Source: Carnobacterium_A sp049673005
GTDB taxonomy: Bacteria; Bacillota; Bacilli; Lactobacillales; Carnobacteriaceae
Direction of reading: 5' to 3'
DNA: 52,313 bases
NCBI RefSeq assembly: GCF_049673005.1
Contig: NZ_JBATXB010000035.1
Coordinates: 1-52,313 of the forward strand
In this document: positions 1 to 8,386 of the stretch, in pieces
Layout: the number at the start of each line of letters is the position of its first letter
Numbering within the stretch: the first letter of the stretch is position 1
The notes under the pieces: model-generated
The model's database searches: none
What the model saw: only the letters and a program-made list of their open reading frames with translations
What the model was told of the DNA's origin: nothing
Program-made: the position numbers and the translations under genes

Positions 1-53
1 GTTTTTTATATAAATAAGTAGATATTAAAAAATCACCTAAGCTTATTCTCATC

Positions 54-111
54 AAAAAAAAGATAGTGTTTACCACAGGTTTTTAAGCCTCTGATAAACA
101 CTATCTTTTTT
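54..111. terminator. Bidirectional Rho-independent terminator after fabV
   Basis: A 12-bp perfect stem (61-72 with 95-106, AGATAGTGTTTA and its complement) is extended by an inner AGG/CCT pairing. It has an A-run at 54-60 on one side and a T-run at 106-111 on the other, so it can stop transcription in both directions. It lies 50 nt past the fabV stop codon. Confidence 0.85.
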
Positions 112-160
112 ATGAAAAGTTTATACTGAGTTTATACTGAATGAATGAGATTCTAAAAAA

Positions 161-1357
161 TTAATACGTTAGTTCTTTTAACTCATCTATAGTAACTTCT
201 TGTTCTTCATAGTTTTCAACTAAGAAACCACTTAAAACAGAGAATTCTTTATACAGAATATCATAAGCGGCTATTTCAGAATTAAAATTATCGGCATTTA
301 ATGTTTGTATTAGTTCTTTTGTCTTGGCTTGAGTGTCACTGTTAATTTCCCAGTTATCCGGTCTAAGTCGTCCCATCTCATCATATTCAGCTCGATCTCC
401 ATAGATCATTTCACGATAAATTCGATCTTGATGCATGATAGGTGTTTCGTGTGTTCCTTGCTCGGTCATTACTTTATAGAGAGCAATACAGTAGACAGGG
501 AAAAATGGAATAACGGCACTTGCTTTAGTCGTAACAGCAGTGGCTACAACAATTTGGGCTTTACCGTTTATATCAGAAAGCAACTCATTAATAGCCTCTG
601 TCTTCTCATCACAATCCGCTTTGGCACAACCAAGAGTCCCACCGCCATAATAAGGATGATTCAGTTCAGTTCCTAAGTAAGAATAATTAGTTGTTAAAAC
701 GTTATCTGCCAGTACATCAGCGTCTTTTAGTGCCTCCATCCAAAGTTGCCAGTCTTCGCCACCCATCACTTTTACGGTATCAGCGATTTCTTGCTCCGTT
801 GCATAATCTAGCGTTTCAGTATAATAAAGTTGCTCTTCCATATTAATACTAGGGCCAACAACAGGTTCTCCAATAGCTTTAATGGAAGAACGGTAAAGTT
901 CTCCTGTATCAGGATCTTTTCTCACTCCGCTCGCCAAACTGTAAACCACTAAGTCTATTTTTCCACCAAAATCTTTCTTTATATAATCAATGACGTCTTG
1001 TTTACTTTCGTGACTAAAGGCATCTTGAACAAAGTTCTTAGCAATCAAACCTTCTTTTTCAGCGGCTTCTCTAAAAGCAATATTATTATACCAACCAGCT
1101 GTTCCTAAATTTCTTTCACTCTTAGGTCCTTTTTCAAATGAAACACCTATAGTATCTGATCCTGCTCCGAAAGCCAGACTAATTCTAGTAGCTAGACCAT
1201 AACTTGATGATGCACCAATGATTAAGACTTTTTTAGGACCGAAATAGGTCCCTTTATTTTTTACATAGTCAATTTCATTTAATACTTCTTGTTTACACCC
1301 AAGTGGATTTATACCAAGAGCTACATTTCCACGTAATTTATGTTCGAATTTTAACAT
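161..1357 (-). CDS. fabV: Trans-2-enoyl-ACP/CoA reductase FabV (NADH)
   Basis: FabV reduces the trans-2 double bond of enoyl-ACP or enoyl-CoA with NADH, the last step of each fatty-acid elongation cycle, or of crotonyl-CoA reduction in clostridial relatives (TER). At 398 residues it has normal family length. The Rossmann motif GASSSYGLATR is at residues 48-58, and the FabV-type Tyr-x8-Lys catalytic pair is at Tyr237/Lys246, longer than the Tyr-x6-Lys of FabI. The start follows a GGGGG ribosome-binding site. The gene stands alone; no other fab gene is nearby, so it is either an alternative enoyl reductase or a TER-like enzyme. Family assignment is firm; the preferred substrate is not visible in the sequence. 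Confidence 0.93.
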   Translation of the reverse strand: MLKFEHKLRGNVALGINPLGCKQEVLNEIDYVKNKGTYFGPKKVLIIGASSSYGLATRISLAFGAGSDTIGVSFEKGPKSERNLGTAGWYNNIAFREAAEKEGLIAKNFVQDAFSHESKQDVIDYIKKDFGGKIDLVVYSLASGVRKDPDTGELYRSSIKAIGEPVVGPSINMEEQLYYTETLDYATEQEIADTVKVMGGEDWQLWMEALKDADVLADNVLTTNYSYLGTELNHPYYGGGTLGCAKADCDEKTEAINELLSDINGKAQIVVATAVTTKASAVIPFFPVYCIALYKVMTEQGTHETPIMHQDRIYREMIYGDRAEYDEMGRLRPDNWEINSDTQAKTKELIQTLNADNFNSEIAAYDILYKEFSVLSGFLVENYEEQEVTIDELKELTY

Positions 1358-1468
1358 TAGTCATTACCCCCATTAAATCTTGATAAGAACATAATACCAG
1401 AAAAAGCTATTTACCATTACAATAAACGACTGAAAGTTTACTATTAAGTGGCTATTAGTCTTTTTCAA

Positions 1469-1795
1469 TTAGGCATTATTTTTAATTAGCTCATCTGCAA
1501 AAGCTAGAACACTTTTACCATCCATCATGCCGTAATCTTTCATAGGGATAACGCTTATAGGGATAGCAGTAGAAGCAAGCTTATTTTTGAAATCAGTTAA
1601 CATATATCGGATTTGAGGACCTACTAGCAAGACATCAACAGTATGTTTGTTTGCAAAATCGACTGCATCGGACATTGGAACAGCAAAGACATCTACATCT
1701 AAATGAATTTGATCGGCGACTTTAACCATGTTTGCTGCTAGAAGACTAGTGCTCATCCCTCCCGAGCATACTAACATAATCACTCTTTTACTCAA
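1469..1795 (-). CDS. PTS system lactose/cellobiose-type IIB protein (orphan)
   Basis: A 108-residue cytoplasmic phosphocarrier. In this family a cysteine accepts phosphate from IIA and passes it to the sugar bound by IIC. Here the active Cys10 sits in the P-loop LVCSGGMSTSLL typical of the Lac/cellobiose (CelA) class. The size is that of a free-standing IIB domain, and GGAGGAG precedes the ATG. No IIA, IIC, glycosidase or regulator gene is adjacent, so the substrate cannot be inferred and the partners must be encoded elsewhere. A near-perfect cre site lies 27-40 nt upstream, which suggests CcpA control. Confidence 0.9.
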   Translation of the reverse strand: MSKRVIMLVCSGGMSTSLLAANMVKVADQIHLDVDVFAVPMSDAVDFANKHTVDVLLVGPQIRYMLTDFKNKLASTAIPISVIPMKDYGMMDGKSVLAFADELIKNNA

Positions 1796-1821
1796 CTAAA
1801 CTCTCCTCCAATATGAATCAA

Positions 1822-1835
1822 TGAATGCGTTCTCA
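1822..1835. promoter_or_regulatory. Candidate cre (CcpA) site upstream of the PTS IIB gene
   Basis: TGAATGCGTTCTCA matches the cre consensus TGWAANCGNTNNCA at every fixed position but one (A5 to T). It lies between rluF and the IIB gene, 27-40 nt before the IIB start codon, where CcpA binding would block transcription. Confidence 0.55.
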
Positions 1836-1907
1836 TTAAATAATTAAGTTGGCAACTTATTTCTTCTAGAATTAGCTAGTTAAAAAGTTCATTTCAGTCA
1901 TTTTTCA

Positions 1908-2615
1908 CTACCATTCTTTAGGTTCATAGTTTAGTTCTTTAAATAAGTTCGTTTTTTCTTTCTTGGATAAATAACGCCATTGTCCAACAGGAAGAGTGCC
2001 CAATTGAATAGACATAATTCGAATTCTCTGTAAACGATAGACATTATAACCTAATTCTTCACACATTCGACGAATTTGACGGTTTAGTCCTTGAGTAAGG
2101 ATGATTTTAAAATCGTATTTTGATAATTGGACAACTTCACAAGGGAGTGTCGTCGTATCTAAAATTTTAACACCTGTAGACATATTTTCTAAAAACTCTG
2201 GATTAATAGGGCGATCAACTGAAACAATGTATTCTTTCTCATGTCGATTCTCAGAACGTAAAATCTCATTAACGATATCGCCATCATTAGTGAGGAGAAT
2301 TAACCCTTCTGAATCTTTATCCAGACGTCCAATATGAAAAACTCGAAAGGGGTGGTTAACTAAATCAACGATATTGCCCTTTACTCCTTTCTCAGTGGTA
2401 CTAGTAATGCCAACAGGCTTATTTAAAGCAATGTATACATTGTTCCTAGCAACATATAGTTGATTGCCATCTACTCGTACATCATCTCCAACTTCTACCT
2501 GGCTACCTATAGTTGCTCGTTTTCCATTTAGAAAGACACGGCCTTCAGTAATTAATTTATCAGCACCTCGTCTAGAGGCTTTTCCTGCTTCACTTATGTA
2601 TTTATTTATACGCAT
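1908..2615 (-). CDS. rluF: 23S rRNA pseudouridine synthase RluF
   Basis: RluF isomerises uridine (U2604 in E. coli 23S rRNA) to pseudouridine. The protein has an S4 RNA-binding domain (about residues 1-47, MRINKYISEAGKASRR) followed by the RsuA/RluB/RluF catalytic domain. The catalytic Asp99 is in GRLDKDSEGL, and the family's QGLNRQIRRMCE motif follows. The fit to RluF is better than to RluB or RsuA. The frame stays open for 17 more codons upstream, but the ATG at 2615 begins the conserved MRINKY and has AGGAAG seven bases before it, so I chose it. The protein is 235 residues long and lacks the basic C-terminal tail of the E. coli enzyme. Confidence 0.9.
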   Translation of the reverse strand: MRINKYISEAGKASRRGADKLITEGRVFLNGKRATIGSQVEVGDDVRVDGNQLYVARNNVYIALNKPVGITSTTEKGVKGNIVDLVNHPFRVFHIGRLDKDSEGLILLTNDGDIVNEILRSENRHEKEYIVSVDRPINPEFLENMSTGVKILDTTTLPCEVVQLSKYDFKIILTQGLNRQIRRMCEELGYNVYRLQRIRIMSIQLGTLPVGQWRYLSKKEKTNLFKELNYEPKEW

Positions 2616-2908
2616 ACAGACACTTCCTAATTCAAGAATAGTATTTCTATACTTACTATACGTCATATCAAAAGTAAATTCACCTACTAGGTTATAAAGT
2701 CATTTTGAACGGTTAGGAAGAGTTGTCTATAAGCAATAATGAGTGCATAGCAATAATCAATAAATAGTAGATTAGCAGGCTAGTTAAATCATTTATTCTT
2801 AAAATGATTTCTTGAAACGATACACTCTTTCATGTAAATTTAAGACAAGACGAAGAGAGTGATTGTATCTGTTATAAGGTATTAAAAAAGGTCTAGATAC
2901 ACAAAACA

Positions 2909-3421
2909 ATGAATGAAAATAAAACTATTTTTTTAAGAAAGCTGGTTAAAGAAATGAAAAAGAAAGAACTATATTTTAGAGAAATGACTACTAATGATTT
3001 AAAAGAAGTGGTCAACAGTTATATTCAGGTATTTTCAGCTGAACCGTGGAATGATCAATTGACGCAAGAGCAAATTATAGAATACGTTAATCGAATGATG
3101 AGATTAAATACTTTTAAAGGATATATCGTTAGAGAAACGGGTACGACTAAATTACTAGGTGCAGCACTTGGTTTTGTTAGACCTTGGTATAAGGGGGAAG
3201 AGTATCATTTGGATACATTTTATATTTCAAATGACTATCAAAGTAAAGGAATAGGGACTCTTTTTTTAGCCTTTATTAAGGAGCAATTAAAAACGTTAAC
3301 TGTTTCCACGATACTATTAGATACAGATAGAGGTTATCCAGCTGAATCTTTCTATCTCGCTAATGGATTCAGTTCATTAGATTCATCGATTACACTTTTT
3401 AGTTCCACAGATAAGAACTAG
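2909..3421 (+). CDS. GNAT-family N-acetyltransferase
   Basis: A 170-residue member of the GNAT superfamily, which transfers the acetyl group of acetyl-CoA to an amine. The acetyl-CoA pyrophosphate loop is visible as YQSKGIGTLFL (about residues 111-121), followed by the usual beta-alpha pattern and a NGF segment near the C-terminus. The substrate is unknown. The start is uncertain: ATG 2909 has only a weak AAAAGGT far upstream, and the in-frame ATG at 2954 (MKKKELYF) resembles where such proteins usually begin but also lacks a good ribosome-binding site. It is not clearly in an operon with its neighbours. Confidence 0.85.
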   Translation: MNENKTIFLRKLVKEMKKKELYFREMTTNDLKEVVNSYIQVFSAEPWNDQLTQEQIIEYVNRMMRLNTFKGYIVRETGTTKLLGAALGFVRPWYKGEEYHLDTFYISNDYQSKGIGTLFLAFIKEQLKTLTVSTILLDTDRGYPAESFYLANGFSSLDSSITLFSSTDKN

Positions 3422-3521
3422 TTACAAATAAAGTAAAGTTGGAAGATGTAATAAAAGAAACAGAAGTAAGAAGAATGATGTACTAGTTTTTATACAAGAT
3501 AGAATTTTTAGGAGGGTCATC

Positions 3522-4319
3522 ATGGAGACAGCTATTAAAGCATGGATAAATAGTGCTGTATTTGCTATTCTACTAATCGTTCATTATTTTAGTAGTAATT
3601 TAATAAAAAACACCAATCAAAAAGAACTGTTTAACAACTACCTTACGCCTATAAATCCTGCTCCGTTTACTTTGAGTATCTGGGGAGTCATTTATACGTT
3701 AATTTTTATGTCACTGGTAGTTATGATTTTGAATCGAAATAGAGCAAGTTATCGCAATATGATTGATGACATCTCTCCTTTATTTTGGTTATCGTCATTA
3801 CTAACTATTGGTTGGGTTGTTACATTTCTATCTAACAAAAGATTAATTTCCATTGTTTTTATTTTAGGATTAACGGTTGTTTTAACTGCTATGAATAGGA
3901 TGATAGTAAGGAATAATGACAATAAAAAAAATTTTTTAGCCTTAACTTTTGGCCTATACAATGGATGGCTTTTAATTGTGTCTATTGCTAATTTAGCTGC
4001 CTACTTAGTGGAAAGAGAATGGAACAAATGGGGACTTTCAGAAGAATCGTGGGGCATTATCTTACTGAGCTTAGCTTTTATCCTTGCGGTTCTTATGATG
4101 GGTTGGTTAAAAAATGCAAGTTTTACTATTCCAGCAGCTTGGGCTTGTTATGAGATGTATCAATTTTTGGTTTCATCTACTGAATTAAAAAATCGATATT
4201 TTTTACTATCACTTGTTTCCATCATTTATATGGGCTTTTTAGTGGTTGGGGCTGTTATTCAATTCAAATTAAACAGATGGAAATGGATTCCGGCTCCAAA
4301 ACGCAATATTTATTTATAA
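3522..4319 (+). CDS. TspO/MBR-like tryptophan-rich membrane protein
   Basis: A 265-residue polytopic membrane protein with about seven hydrophobic segments. It carries the sequence PINPAPFTLSIWGVIY (residues 43-58), which resembles the P-x-PFTFSIWGVIY signature of the Firmicutes 'tryptophan-rich sensory protein' relatives of TspO. Family members bind porphyrins or sterols in other organisms; the role here is unknown. A GGAGGG ribosome-binding site precedes the ATG. The FUSC-type gene starts 66 nt after the stop with no terminator between, so the two are probably co-transcribed. The family call rests on this motif and topology only. Confidence 0.7.
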   Translation: METAIKAWINSAVFAILLIVHYFSSNLIKNTNQKELFNNYLTPINPAPFTLSIWGVIYTLIFMSLVVMILNRNRASYRNMIDDISPLFWLSSLLTIGWVVTFLSNKRLISIVFILGLTVVLTAMNRMIVRNNDNKKNFLALTFGLYNGWLLIVSIANLAAYLVEREWNKWGLSEESWGIILLSLAFILAVLMMGWLKNASFTIPAAWACYEMYQFLVSSTELKNRYFLLSLVSIIYMGFLVVGAVIQFKLNRWKWIPAPKRNIYL

Positions 4320-4388
4320 AGCAATCTACTTGTAAGTTTTTTTTCTTTGTGATAATGTTGTTCGTTGTTATAAAGGAGGGAATAGTTG

Positions 4389-5405
4389 TTGAAAAAAATT
4401 GTGTCAAATACGGTTATGTTTGCTATGATTTTGGCTTTCATAAACTTATTTGGATATGTATTCGGAGTAAACAATAATCTAGTAGGTATCACAATTTTAA
4501 TTGTTCTATTGGTACTCATGCAAGAAGATTTAACTCAAAAGCCAGTTGAAAATTTTATGAAGCTAACAAGCATAAATTTAATTTCAGGTATTCTAACCTA
4601 TTTTTCGAGCCAAAATATATGGATAGGGTTGGTTTTAAATTTTATCGCATTGTCTACAATAGGTTATTTTTTTAGTTCTAGATTAAATAAAATCATGGTT
4701 GTCCCTTTTGGGCTGCACTATTTATTTATGTTGTACAATCCAGTTTCTGGAATAGATTTTAATAAACGGTTAATAGGACTAATAGCTGGTGCAGTTTTGG
4801 TCATGATCGTCCAGTTTATTGTTCATAGAAAAAATATTTCCCAAGAAGAAGAACTCCTTAATCCAGGTCCAATTGATGAGTTTAATAGCTTGTATGAGCC
4901 AGTTAGACTATTTGGAAGAGAATATGCAATCCATTCGATTAGAGGAGCATATGCCCTTAGAATCGGCTTAATAACAGCAATCACGGCTTTTATAGTAGCC
5001 TTTTTTAATTTACAAGAAGGTCGATGGGTTGTCTACACAGTATTCGCATTAACAGAATTGTATTCGGAAGATTGTATTAGTCGATCTAAGCAGAGAATTC
5101 AAGGAACCATTCTAGGGACATTAATTGTCTTAGTCTTATTCTTCTTTATTAAAGATACCAGTTTAAGAGCAATGATTATACTAGTTGGTGGTTACCTAGA
5201 TAGTTATACAACAAATTATAGAGATAAAATGATTTGTGTAACAATATCGGTTATTGCGTCTACTGCGTTAGTAAATAATACTCTATATGCTGCAGTGAAT
5301 AGGGTAGGCTATATACTAGTTGGCACTGCGCTAGCTCTATTAGTAGATAAATTGATTTTTCAGAAACAGTACAAGGATTACGAAACGTTAGATACGGCTA
5401 ATTAA
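4389..5405 (+). CDS. FUSC-family membrane protein (aromatic acid exporter-like)
   Basis: A 338-residue membrane protein with two halves of hydrophobic helices (about residues 8-145 and 190-325) around a short cytoplasmic linker. The second half carries the FUSC-type stretch GRWVVYTVFALTELYSED. Family members export fusaric acid or p-hydroxybenzoate-like aromatics. The start is TTG: two TTG codons follow each other at 4386 and 4389, and GGAGGG at 4375-4380 is better spaced (8 nt) for the second. It forms a probable operon with the TspO-like gene. The substrate is unknown. A strong terminator follows. Confidence 0.72.
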   Translation: MKKIVSNTVMFAMILAFINLFGYVFGVNNNLVGITILIVLLVLMQEDLTQKPVENFMKLTSINLISGILTYFSSQNIWIGLVLNFIALSTIGYFFSSRLNKIMVVPFGLHYLFMLYNPVSGIDFNKRLIGLIAGAVLVMIVQFIVHRKNISQEEELLNPGPIDEFNSLYEPVRLFGREYAIHSIRGAYALRIGLITAITAFIVAFFNLQEGRWVVYTVFALTELYSEDCISRSKQRIQGTILGTLIVLVLFFFIKDTSLRAMIILVGGYLDSYTTNYRDKMICVTISVIASTALVNNTLYAAVNRVGYILVGTALALLVDKLIFQKQYKDYETLDTAN

Positions 5406-5406
5406 G

Positions 5407-5448
5407 CAAAAAAAGCAAAAACCCTATTTATTAGGATTTTTGCTTTTT
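5407..5448. terminator. Bidirectional terminator between convergent genes
   Basis: AAAAAGCAAAAA and TTTTTGCTTTTT arms enclose a CCTA...TAGG inner stem with a TTTAT loop. A-runs and T-runs on the outer flanks allow use by both the FUSC gene (+) and the CofE-like gene (-). Confidence 0.85.
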
Positions 5449-5472
5449 TACTAATCATTTTTGATAAATACA

Positions 5473-6663
5473 TTATTCAGTAAAGTTATCGAAATAACCT
5501 TGAATATAAACGATAGGTGTTCCTTTATCGCCACTACCAGAAGTTAAATCAGATAATGACCCGATTAAATCTGTTAATTTACGAGGAGTAGTCCCTTGAG
5601 CTTCCATCGCACCAACAAGGTCTTCTTTTTTGTTTACGATATAATTAGAAATCGCATCATTCAGTTCCTTTCCACGAAGATGTGAAAAATTATTGTCTGC
5701 TAAATATTTTAATTTAACTTCATTTGGAGTTCCACTAAGACCAGATGTATAAGCAGGCGAAACAACTGGATCTGCAAGTTCCCAAATTTTTCCAACTGGG
5801 TCTTTAAAAGCACCATCACCGTAAACCATTACCTCAATCAATTTGCCTGTTTGTTCTTTCATTTTTTCTTGAATATGATTAACAATTGGCTGACAACTAT
5901 GAGGAAATAACTTTAATGTATCGTCGGTTGCTTTATTAGATCCAAGAAGACCATAAGCTTCATTAAATCCACTACCCTTGATTGATTTTGATAAGACATC
6001 ATCCAAGCCATAAACTTTATCTGCACCAGCATTAGTAAGAATGCGTTTTGTTCTAGCTCTAGAATGGATATCACTTGCAAGTACACTCTTAGTGTAAGTT
6101 AAAATTGTTTTCGGATCATTTGAAAAAATAATTTCACAACTTGTTCCTTCAGCTTCTATGATTGAACGATAATATTCGATGTAGTCAACACCAGTGAATT
6201 TATGTTTTTTATAACCAAAGTGTTCACGGAACTCACTTTCAGTTAAAACATCTGTCCAAGGGTTAACGCCTCTAACATCTAATTCATCGATATCAACAAG
6301 TTGGTTACCCACTTCGTCAGAAGGATAGCTCAACATCAAAACAATATTTTTTGCTCCTTTAGCTATACCACGTAGGATGTTTGAAAAACGATTGCGACTA
6401 AGAATTGGGAAAATAACACCAATTGTCTCGTCTCCAAATTTTGTGTGAATATCTTCAGCAATATCATCTATGCTGACATAATTTCCTTGTGCACGTGCAA
6501 CAATTGATTCGGTAATCGTTATAATATCACGATCTTCAAAAGTGATGCCTTCAATTTTTGCTGCATTTAATACCGTATCCACTACGATTTGTTCAATATC
6601 ATCGCCTTGGTTGATAATTGGTCCACGAAGACCTCGTACAACTGTTCCAACTGCTCTTTCCAA
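5473..6663 (-). CDS. CofE-like protein (coenzyme F420-0:L-glutamate ligase family)
   Basis: A 396-residue soluble protein. The N-terminal half resembles the CofE/F420-0:gamma-glutamyl ligase fold: VVRGLRGPIINQGDD (8-22), then DRDIITITESIVARAQGNY (44-62), the segment that in CofE handles GTP and metal. A conserved YGDGAFKDPVG (about 282-292) lies further on. CofE itself adds glutamates to F420-0, but lactic acid bacteria are not known to make F420, and no other cof/fbi gene is nearby, so the true substrate is unknown. This recognition comes from remembered family features and should be checked by a domain search. The gene is monocistronic between its own promoter and terminator. Confidence 0.68.
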   Translation of the reverse strand: MERAVGTVVRGLRGPIINQGDDIEQIVVDTVLNAAKIEGITFEDRDIITITESIVARAQGNYVSIDDIAEDIHTKFGDETIGVIFPILSRNRFSNILRGIAKGAKNIVLMLSYPSDEVGNQLVDIDELDVRGVNPWTDVLTESEFREHFGYKKHKFTGVDYIEYYRSIIEAEGTSCEIIFSNDPKTILTYTKSVLASDIHSRARTKRILTNAGADKVYGLDDVLSKSIKGSGFNEAYGLLGSNKATDDTLKLFPHSCQPIVNHIQEKMKEQTGKLIEVMVYGDGAFKDPVGKIWELADPVVSPAYTSGLSGTPNEVKLKYLADNNFSHLRGKELNDAISNYIVNKKEDLVGAMEAQGTTPRKLTDLIGSLSDLTSGSGDKGTPIVYIQGYFDNFTE

Positions 6664-6730
6664 TATAATCTCCCCTAGTAAAAAGTACTTTATATATAAG
6701 TATGTACAACAACCTATACACTATTATTCT

Positions 6731-6760
6731 ATTATACCTTTCTGAATGGATAGATGTAAA
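6731..6760 (-). promoter_or_regulatory. Promoter of the CofE-like gene
   Basis: On the minus strand TTTACA (6755-6760) and TATAAT (6731-6736) are separated by 18 bp, about 70 bp before the start codon at 6663. Confidence 0.55.
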
Positions 6761-6845
6761 ATGTTATATTATAATACTTAGTATATAGACAAGTTTTTTT
6801 CAAATATAGTGAGTAGTTTTTTGAAGTAGAGAGGCGGGATTTTAT

Positions 6846-7394
6846 ATGGAGATTTACACAATAGGTCATTCAACTCACAGCAAGGATGAATTTCTTTCTT
6901 TACTTAGAGCATACGATATTGAGACATTAGTTGATGTGCGGTCCTATCCTGGGAGTAATTATATGCCTCAATTTAATAAAGAAAGTATGGAAGAATGGAT
7001 ACCCAAAAATGGTATGGCTTACTATCATATGCGTTCATTGGGTGGGAGAAGAAAGAAGAATGATGAAATAGATCATTCATTAGTTAATGGATGGAAAAAC
7101 ACATCGTTTCAGAACTATGCAGCGTATAGTTTAACGAAAGAGTACGAAGAAGCAATGGTTGAGCTGATTAATCTAGGCAATAAAAAAACAACTTGTTATA
7201 TGTGTTCAGAAAGTGTTCCTTGGAGATGTCATCGATTAATTATTTCCAATACTTTAACGCTAACAGGTTGGGAAGTTAAGCATATTATGACAGAGAAAAA
7301 AACAATTTCACATGAGATAAGTAAGTATGGTGCGAAAGCTGTAAAAGAAGGGTCTACACTCATTTATCCAAGAATTCCTGAAGATAAAAACTAA
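6846..7394 (+). CDS. DUF488 domain protein
   Basis: A 182-residue soluble protein with the DUF488 hallmarks: the N-terminal YTIGHSTHS (residues 4-12), VDVRSYPGS (31-39), and a C-terminal CMCSESVPWRCHR-type motif whose cysteines and His-Arg are conserved in the family. Biochemical function is not established; the conserved Cys and Arg residues suggest an enzyme. The start follows GAGGCGGG. The gene is transcribed divergently from the CofE-like gene, and no terminator is obvious after it. Confidence 0.85.
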   Translation: MEIYTIGHSTHSKDEFLSLLRAYDIETLVDVRSYPGSNYMPQFNKESMEEWIPKNGMAYYHMRSLGGRRKKNDEIDHSLVNGWKNTSFQNYAAYSLTKEYEEAMVELINLGNKKTTCYMCSESVPWRCHRLIISNTLTLTGWEVKHIMTEKKTISHEISKYGAKAVKEGSTLIYPRIPEDKN

Positions 7395-7765
7395 TAAACG
7401 AGCAAATTGCATTGCTAAAGTCGGTTGTTTGCAATTTCAGGAGAGTGTTCACTAATAGAGTGACCATCAAAAAATTGGAAGTGACGATTAGATAACAGTT
7501 TAAGAGTAATAAATTGTCATTTAGTTTAACTCATTCAACTTCTTTAGCTGTAAACTATTTTTTCTAAAAAGAGGCATTATCTTCTACATTTTTAACCTAA
7601 AGCCCAATGATAAGTATATTTGGCACAGAAGAAACTCTCTTATCTAGAATTTTTTATAGAAATTAGTTTTTACGTCTGTTCTTTCTGATATCCTATAATA
7701 ATAAGATCAGTAGATTAGAACAAATATGTGGCGGAACATTAAATTTAATTAAAGGAGAAATTTAG
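7395..7765. other. Non-coding gap before the Nudix gene
   Basis: AT-rich, with no credible open frame. It contains a TATAAT (7696-7701) 65 bp before the Nudix start that may be its -10 box, although no good -35 box is seen 17 bp upstream. An 8-bp inverted repeat (AAATTGCA...TGCAATTT, about 7405-7437) follows the DUF488 stop but has no T-run. Nothing else is recognised. Confidence 0.4.
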
Positions 7766-8338
7766 ATGAACTTAATCGAACAACTGAATCACTATCATCC
7801 CTTTGATGCTCAAGAAACGAAAGATCAAGAGGAGATATTACATTACTTGAAGACATTTGATAACCTATTGACAAGAGAAAATGAACAAGCTCACTTTACT
7901 TCTTCAGCTTGGGTAGTAAACAAAGCGAGAACAAAAGTCTTAATGGCGTATCATAATATTTATCAATCTTGGTCATGGTTAGGCGGTCATGCAGATGGCG
8001 ATGCAGATTTGTTGCATGTAGCCTTAAAAGAAACGCAAGAAGAAACAGGCTTACTAGCTATTGATTCTGTGTCTGAAGACATTTATTCTATTGAAATATT
8101 AACTGTTCCAGAGCATACGAAAAAAAACAAACTCATTGCTGAACATCTTCATTTAAATTTTACTTATTTAATTGAAGCAGATGAAAATGAAAAAACATCG
8201 ATTAAACCTGATGAAAACAGTGGAGTAGAATGGATGGAATTAGACGAAGCTATAGAGGCTTGTAGCGAGCCTGAAATGAAAATAATTTATCAGAAATTAA
8301 ATAAGAAATTAAAAGAGTATCAAAATAATAATTTGTAG
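7766..8338 (+). CDS. Nudix hydrolase
   Basis: A 190-residue Nudix protein, a family that hydrolyses nucleoside diphosphates linked to another group. The Nudix box is at about residues 72-95, GGHADGDADLLHVALKET followed by QEETGL. Compared with the canonical GX5EX7REUXEEXGU it has Ala where the first Glu is expected and Lys for Arg, but keeps the metal-binding EE pair. The GGHADGD form is common in a Firmicutes subgroup whose substrate is unknown. AAAGGAG lies eight bases before the ATG. It ends at a shared terminator. Confidence 0.85.
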   Translation: MNLIEQLNHYHPFDAQETKDQEEILHYLKTFDNLLTRENEQAHFTSSAWVVNKARTKVLMAYHNIYQSWSWLGGHADGDADLLHVALKETQEETGLLAIDSVSEDIYSIEILTVPEHTKKNKLIAEHLHLNFTYLIEADENEKTSIKPDENSGVEWMELDEAIEACSEPEMKIIYQKLNKKLKEYQNNNL

Positions 8339-8340
8339 TA

Positions 8341-8383
8341 AAAAAATAAGCTTCCATGCAATTGCATAGAAGCTTGTTTTTTT
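8341..8383. terminator. Bidirectional terminator (Nudix / uraA)
   Basis: AAGCTTC (8348) and GAAGCTT (ending 8375) enclose an ATGCAATTGCAT palindrome. An A-run on the left and a T-run on the right serve the converging genes. Confidence 0.88.
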
Positions 8384-8386
8384 AGT

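Noticed and set aside
329..676. Open frame of 115 codons on the plus strand
   Set aside because: It lies antisense inside fabV, without a ribosome-binding site, and has no protein-like composition.
2786..2810. 9-bp inverted repeat AAATCATTT / AAATGATTT between rluF and the acetyltransferase gene
   Set aside because: No T-run and no conserved motif; kept only as a note.
4277..4477. Short frame spanning the end of the TspO-like gene and the start of the FUSC gene
   Set aside because: Overlaps both real genes in another frame and has no ribosome-binding site.
7399..7437. Inverted repeat AAATTGCA...TGCAATTT after the DUF488 gene
   Set aside because: Too short with a long loop and no T-run; not convincing as a terminator.
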